Shown here in pieces: positions 61,398-64,000 of a stretch of 64,000 nt of DNA (positions are counted from its first letter, which is position 1; every line of letters begins with the position of its first letter). Below the pieces are notes generated by a model. The model saw nothing but the letters and a program-made list of their open reading frames with translations. It was not told the DNA's origin and searched no databases. The stretch is from Spirochaeta sp. UBA5339 (GTDB lineage: Bacteria > Spirochaetota > Spirochaetia > DSM-2461), in NCBI GenBank assembly GCA_002408085.1, contig DHQL01000025.1, forward strand, positions 40,895 through 104,894, read 5' to 3'. A program made the translations under genes and the position numbers.

Positions 61398-62221
61398 CTT
61401 CCTTGAACCGGGTCTCGGACTGCTGCCCCGGGGAGAGCCTGACCCGGGCACTGAGGCTTGAACCCGGGGAGATGCTTGCCCTCTGCGGAGGGGGCGGCAA
61501 GACCAGTCTGCTCCATGCCCTTGCCGCGGAAAGACCCTTCGGCGGCGGTCTTTTTACCACCACCACAAAGATGTTCAATCCCGAAGGGACCTCCCATCCC
61601 TTTGACCGGATCTGTCTGGACTGGAACTCCTCCGCCCCCCCTGCCGGTTGGGAGAAGGAGACGGTGTTTGCTGCCGGGGAGATTCTTCCCGGCGGAGTCC
61701 CCGGCAATGGCGGCAGCGATTCAGGGGGCAGATGCAAGGTCCGGGGGCTGCCTGCCCGTCTACTGGAGAGCTGGAGGGAGATGCCCTCCCGCCCTGTTCT
61801 GATTGTAGAAGCCGACGGAGCATCCCGGAAGCCGGTCAAATATCCGGGCCCCAAAGAGCCGGTGATCCCCCGGAATACGGACCATGTGGCCGGATGCATC
61901 GGCATGGAGATTCTCGGACAGAGACCAACGCCGGCTTTGGTTCACAGAGTGGAACTGTTTCTTGAGAACCTGCCCCTGGACGAAAACGGCCTGATAGGCC
62001 TTGAGACCCTCTCCGCCCTTATTGAAGGAGACAGGGGGCTTTTTAAAAACTGCCCCACCCGGGAAGGTGTAAAGAGAACGGTAATTCTCAACAAGTTCGA
62101 CCTACTCCCCCCCTCCTGCGATATTCACAAAATAACTGCTGTGTTAAAATACAGATTCCCGGACCACAGGTTTCTGATCACTCAGTTAAACCTCTCCTGT
62201 CCGGTGATTCATACAGTCTAA
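61394..62221 (+). CDS. yqeC: YqeC-like accessory protein of selenium-dependent molybdenum hydroxylases
   Basis: 275 residues. The P-loop LCGGGGKTSLLHALA, TTTTKMF and the block LIVEADGASRKPVKYPGPKEPVIP match YqeC, an accessory protein found with selenium-dependent molybdenum hydroxylases. Starts 4 bases inside the YkgJ-like gene; the XdhC-like gene follows 14 bases after it. ATG 61394 is retained as there is no better downstream start. Confidence 0.88.
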   Translation: MTSLNRVSDCCPGESLTRALRLEPGEMLALCGGGGKTSLLHALAAERPFGGGLFTTTTKMFNPEGTSHPFDRICLDWNSSAPPAGWEKETVFAAGEILPGGVPGNGGSDSGGRCKVRGLPARLLESWREMPSRPVLIVEADGASRKPVKYPGPKEPVIPRNTDHVAGCIGMEILGQRPTPALVHRVELFLENLPLDENGLIGLETLSALIEGDRGLFKNCPTREGVKRTVILNKFDLLPPSCDIHKITAVLKYRFPDHRFLITQLNLSCPVIHTV

Positions 62222-62235
62222 CCCAAGGAGCGCCC

Positions 62236-63936
62236 ATGTCCCTTTTTGCCAGGGCCGCCGATCTGGAAAAACAGAACAGGCCCTTTGCTCTTATTACAAT
62301 AACCGCATCCAACGGATCAGCCCCCCGCAACGCCGGCAGGATGATCCTGCTTCCCGACGGAACAAGCTTCGGTACCGTCGGAGGCGGACCCGCCGAAAAA
62401 CTGGTCTGCGAAGAGGGTCTCCGCTGCCTTGAGTCAGGGCAGTCAAAATCTCTCTCCTACACCCTGAACAGGGATGCCTCATCAACGGAATCGGCCGAAG
62501 CCATCGATATGGTCTGCGGGGGCAGCATGGAGTTCTTTATCGAGGTCTTTATTCCCCGTCCCTCCCTCTTTCTTGCAGGAGGAGGCCATGTAAATCTGGC
62601 ACTGGCCAATCTTGCGGAGAGCCTGGGATACCCCTATGTGGTGGCCGACAGCCGTCCCGACATTGTCAGCGAAGACCGCTACCCAGGGGCTCTGGACAGA
62701 ATTCAGGGAGAGAACTCCGAGGATCTCTTCAATAAGGCCATCGAAAGGGGATGGATCAGAAAGGAGACCGCCCTTGTTATCGCCACCCACAACCATGACG
62801 ACACGGCCCTGGATGCCGCATTGAAAACGGAGTGTGAGTACATAGGCATGCTGGGCAGCAAGCGGAAGGTCCGCCTCTTTATGAACAAGATGACCGAACA
62901 GGGACACAGCCCCGAATCACTGTCCCGGGTTCACTCTCCCATAGGCCTTGATCTGGGTGCCGAGACCCCCGAAGAGATCGCCGTCAGCGTGCTGGCGGAG
63001 ATTATGATGGTCCGAAACAGGGTGAGCGGCAGAAGCCTTACCCTGGGAGCCTCCGGTACTGGGGTCGGGACTTCTGCCGGAGGCCCTCTTGTGGTTGTCC
63101 GGGGAGCCGGTGATATTGCCACCGGTGTAATCTGCCGCCTCCACAACAGCGGCTTCAGAGTCGCCGCCCTGGAGATTGAGAAACCCACCGTAATCCGCCG
63201 GACCATCGCCTTTGCCGATGTTCTGAGAACCGGAAGGGCCTCGGTTGAGGGACTGGAGGCAGTCAGAGTCACCGATGAAGAGGGCCTTGAGGCTGCCTTT
63301 GCTGAGGGAAAGATCCCCGTAATCCCCGATCCTGAAGGCCTCTGGATTGAGAAGCTGAAGCCGGTCTGTGCGGTGGACGCCATTCTGGCCAAGAAGAACC
63401 TGGGAACCCGGAGAGGAATGGCCCCGGCGGTCATCGCTCTGGGACCGGGATTTTCGGCGGGAGACGACGTGGATGCGGTGATTGAGACCAACCGGGGTCA
63501 CAGCCTGGGTCAGGTTATCCTGAAAGGGCCTGCCATGAAGAACACGGGTATTCCCGGTACCATCGCCGGCTATGCCGCCGAGAGGGTTATCCACGCTCCG
63601 GCGGCGGGAACCATCGAGGTCTTCAAAGATATTGAGAGCATTGTAAAGAAGGGTGAAGTCCTTGCAAGGATCGGCGAGACCGATATCCTCTCCCCCCTGG
63701 ACGGCGTTGTACGTGGAATGATCGCTCCGGGAACACCCGTCACCAGGGGTCTTAAGATCGGCGATGTGGACCCCCGGGGAGATGCAAGCTACTGCCATAT
63801 CGTTTCCGACAAGGCCCGTGCCGTTGGCGGCGGAGTCCTTGAGGCCCTGCTGCGGCTCACTCCCGGCATTCTGGCCGGAAAGGCGGGACAGGCAGAACCC
63901 ACCGGGCAGTCCGGGCAGTCCGGTGAGAAATCTTGA
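62236..63936 (+). CDS. XdhC-YqeB fusion, selenium-dependent molybdenum hydroxylase maturation
   Basis: 566 residues. The first ~265 are XdhC-like (ITITASNGSAPRNAGRMIL, GGGHVNLALANLAESLGYP, ATHNHDDTALDAAL, LGSKRKVR), a molybdopterin-cofactor sulfuration/insertion factor. After a Gly-rich linker (GASGTGVGTSAGG) the rest is YqeB/EF2563-like (VVRGAGDIATGVICRLH, ALGPGFSAGDDVDAVIETNRGH). Usually these are separate genes; here they are fused. AAGGAG precedes ATG 62236. Its stop overlaps the TTG of the cysteine desulfurase. Confidence 0.9.
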   Translation: MSLFARAADLEKQNRPFALITITASNGSAPRNAGRMILLPDGTSFGTVGGGPAEKLVCEEGLRCLESGQSKSLSYTLNRDASSTESAEAIDMVCGGSMEFFIEVFIPRPSLFLAGGGHVNLALANLAESLGYPYVVADSRPDIVSEDRYPGALDRIQGENSEDLFNKAIERGWIRKETALVIATHNHDDTALDAALKTECEYIGMLGSKRKVRLFMNKMTEQGHSPESLSRVHSPIGLDLGAETPEEIAVSVLAEIMMVRNRVSGRSLTLGASGTGVGTSAGGPLVVVRGAGDIATGVICRLHNSGFRVAALEIEKPTVIRRTIAFADVLRTGRASVEGLEAVRVTDEEGLEAAFAEGKIPVIPDPEGLWIEKLKPVCAVDAILAKKNLGTRRGMAPAVIALGPGFSAGDDVDAVIETNRGHSLGQVILKGPAMKNTGIPGTIAGYAAERVIHAPAAGTIEVFKDIESIVKKGEVLARIGETDILSPLDGVVRGMIAPGTPVTRGLKIGDVDPRGDASYCHIVSDKARAVGGGVLEALLRLTPGILAGKAGQAEPTGQSGQSGEKS

Positions 63937-64000
63937 TCTATCTGGACAATGCCGCCACCAGCTGGCCCAAGGCTCCGGGGACCTCGGAAGTTCTGAGCAA
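63933..64000 (+). CDS. Aminotransferase class V/cysteine desulfurase, 5' end only
   Basis: TTG at 63933 overlaps the preceding stop (TTGA). The visible residues read MIYLDNAATSWPKAPGTSEV, the N-terminus of NifS/CsdA-type PLP enzymes. In this context it probably mobilises sulfur or selenium for the molybdenum hydroxylase cofactor. It continues beyond the window. Confidence 0.85.
   Translation, partial: MIYLDNAATSWPKAPGTSEVLS

Overview
The window reads as a chromosome segment of a Gram-negative, motile, fermentative spirochaete (Spirochaetaceae-like, mid-GC; the species is not identified). The grounds are the mix of gene families: HPr/HPr kinase, RpoN with an NtrY/NtrX-like pair, an Lpt transport set, CheR/CheB, a large MCP, TRAP transport, a fused antiporter-EIIA protein, CstA/NhaC/GPH transporters, and many exported proteins or lipoproteins with no clear relatives outside the group. 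I see no phage, insertion sequence, CRISPR array or rRNA. The only trace of integration is a duplicated tRNA-Leu 3' end.

Layout. 0-9 kb: a partial HATPase regulator divergent from rex, with a Rex-box palindrome between them. rex is followed by serA, then two paralogous lipoproteins, an exported protein, a rhomboid protease, a secreted trypsin-like protease and a large unknown protein. 9-22.7 kb: a long leftward housekeeping and regulatory block. In transcription order it runs lptC, lptA, lptB, rpoN, hpf, terminator, hprK, ptsH, DUF4390, ntrY-like, ntrX-like, lexA, holA, then a GGDEF/EAL protein and, past the plus-strand rlmE, a polyprenyl synthetase. This order is close to the proteobacterial rpoN operon joined to an ntrYX module. 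rpoN has what looks like a sigma-54 promoter of its own. 22.8-26.6 kb: cheR-cheB, an RseC-like protein, a YmdB-family protein that has lost its metal ligands, and tRNA-Leu with a structured element behind it. 26.6-36 kb: a DUF2339 membrane protein preceded by a possible small membrane ORF, GH43, two unknown proteins, a UshA-like lipoprotein, and a CPA2 antiporter fused to an EIIA domain.

36-48 kb is a carbohydrate island. A leftward operon (DapA-like aldolase, TRAP DctP, terminator, DctQ, DctM, GH106-like hydrolase) diverges from an AraC regulator, followed by a double-Cache histidine kinase and a GPH sugar symporter. 48-57 kb: galE, mnmD, pyk, a BaiN-like flavoprotein, NhaC, a small unknown protein and CstA. 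56-64 kb: an MCP, a pspC homologue behind a textbook sigma-54 promoter, a Zn ribbon protein, a KamA-type radical SAM enzyme, and a selenium-dependent molybdenum hydroxylase maturation cluster (YkgJ-like, YqeC, XdhC-YqeB fusion, cysteine desulfurase) that runs off the right end.

Most notable: sigma-54 promoters in front of rpoN itself and of pspC, the conserved lpt-rpoN-hpf-hprK-ptsH-ntrYX order with its EIIA displaced onto an antiporter, the degenerate YmdB, the Rex box beside a Rex with an altered nucleotide-binding loop, and several genes whose -10 box abuts the start codon and so may be leaderless. All similarity calls come from motif recognition by eye; no database search was run.
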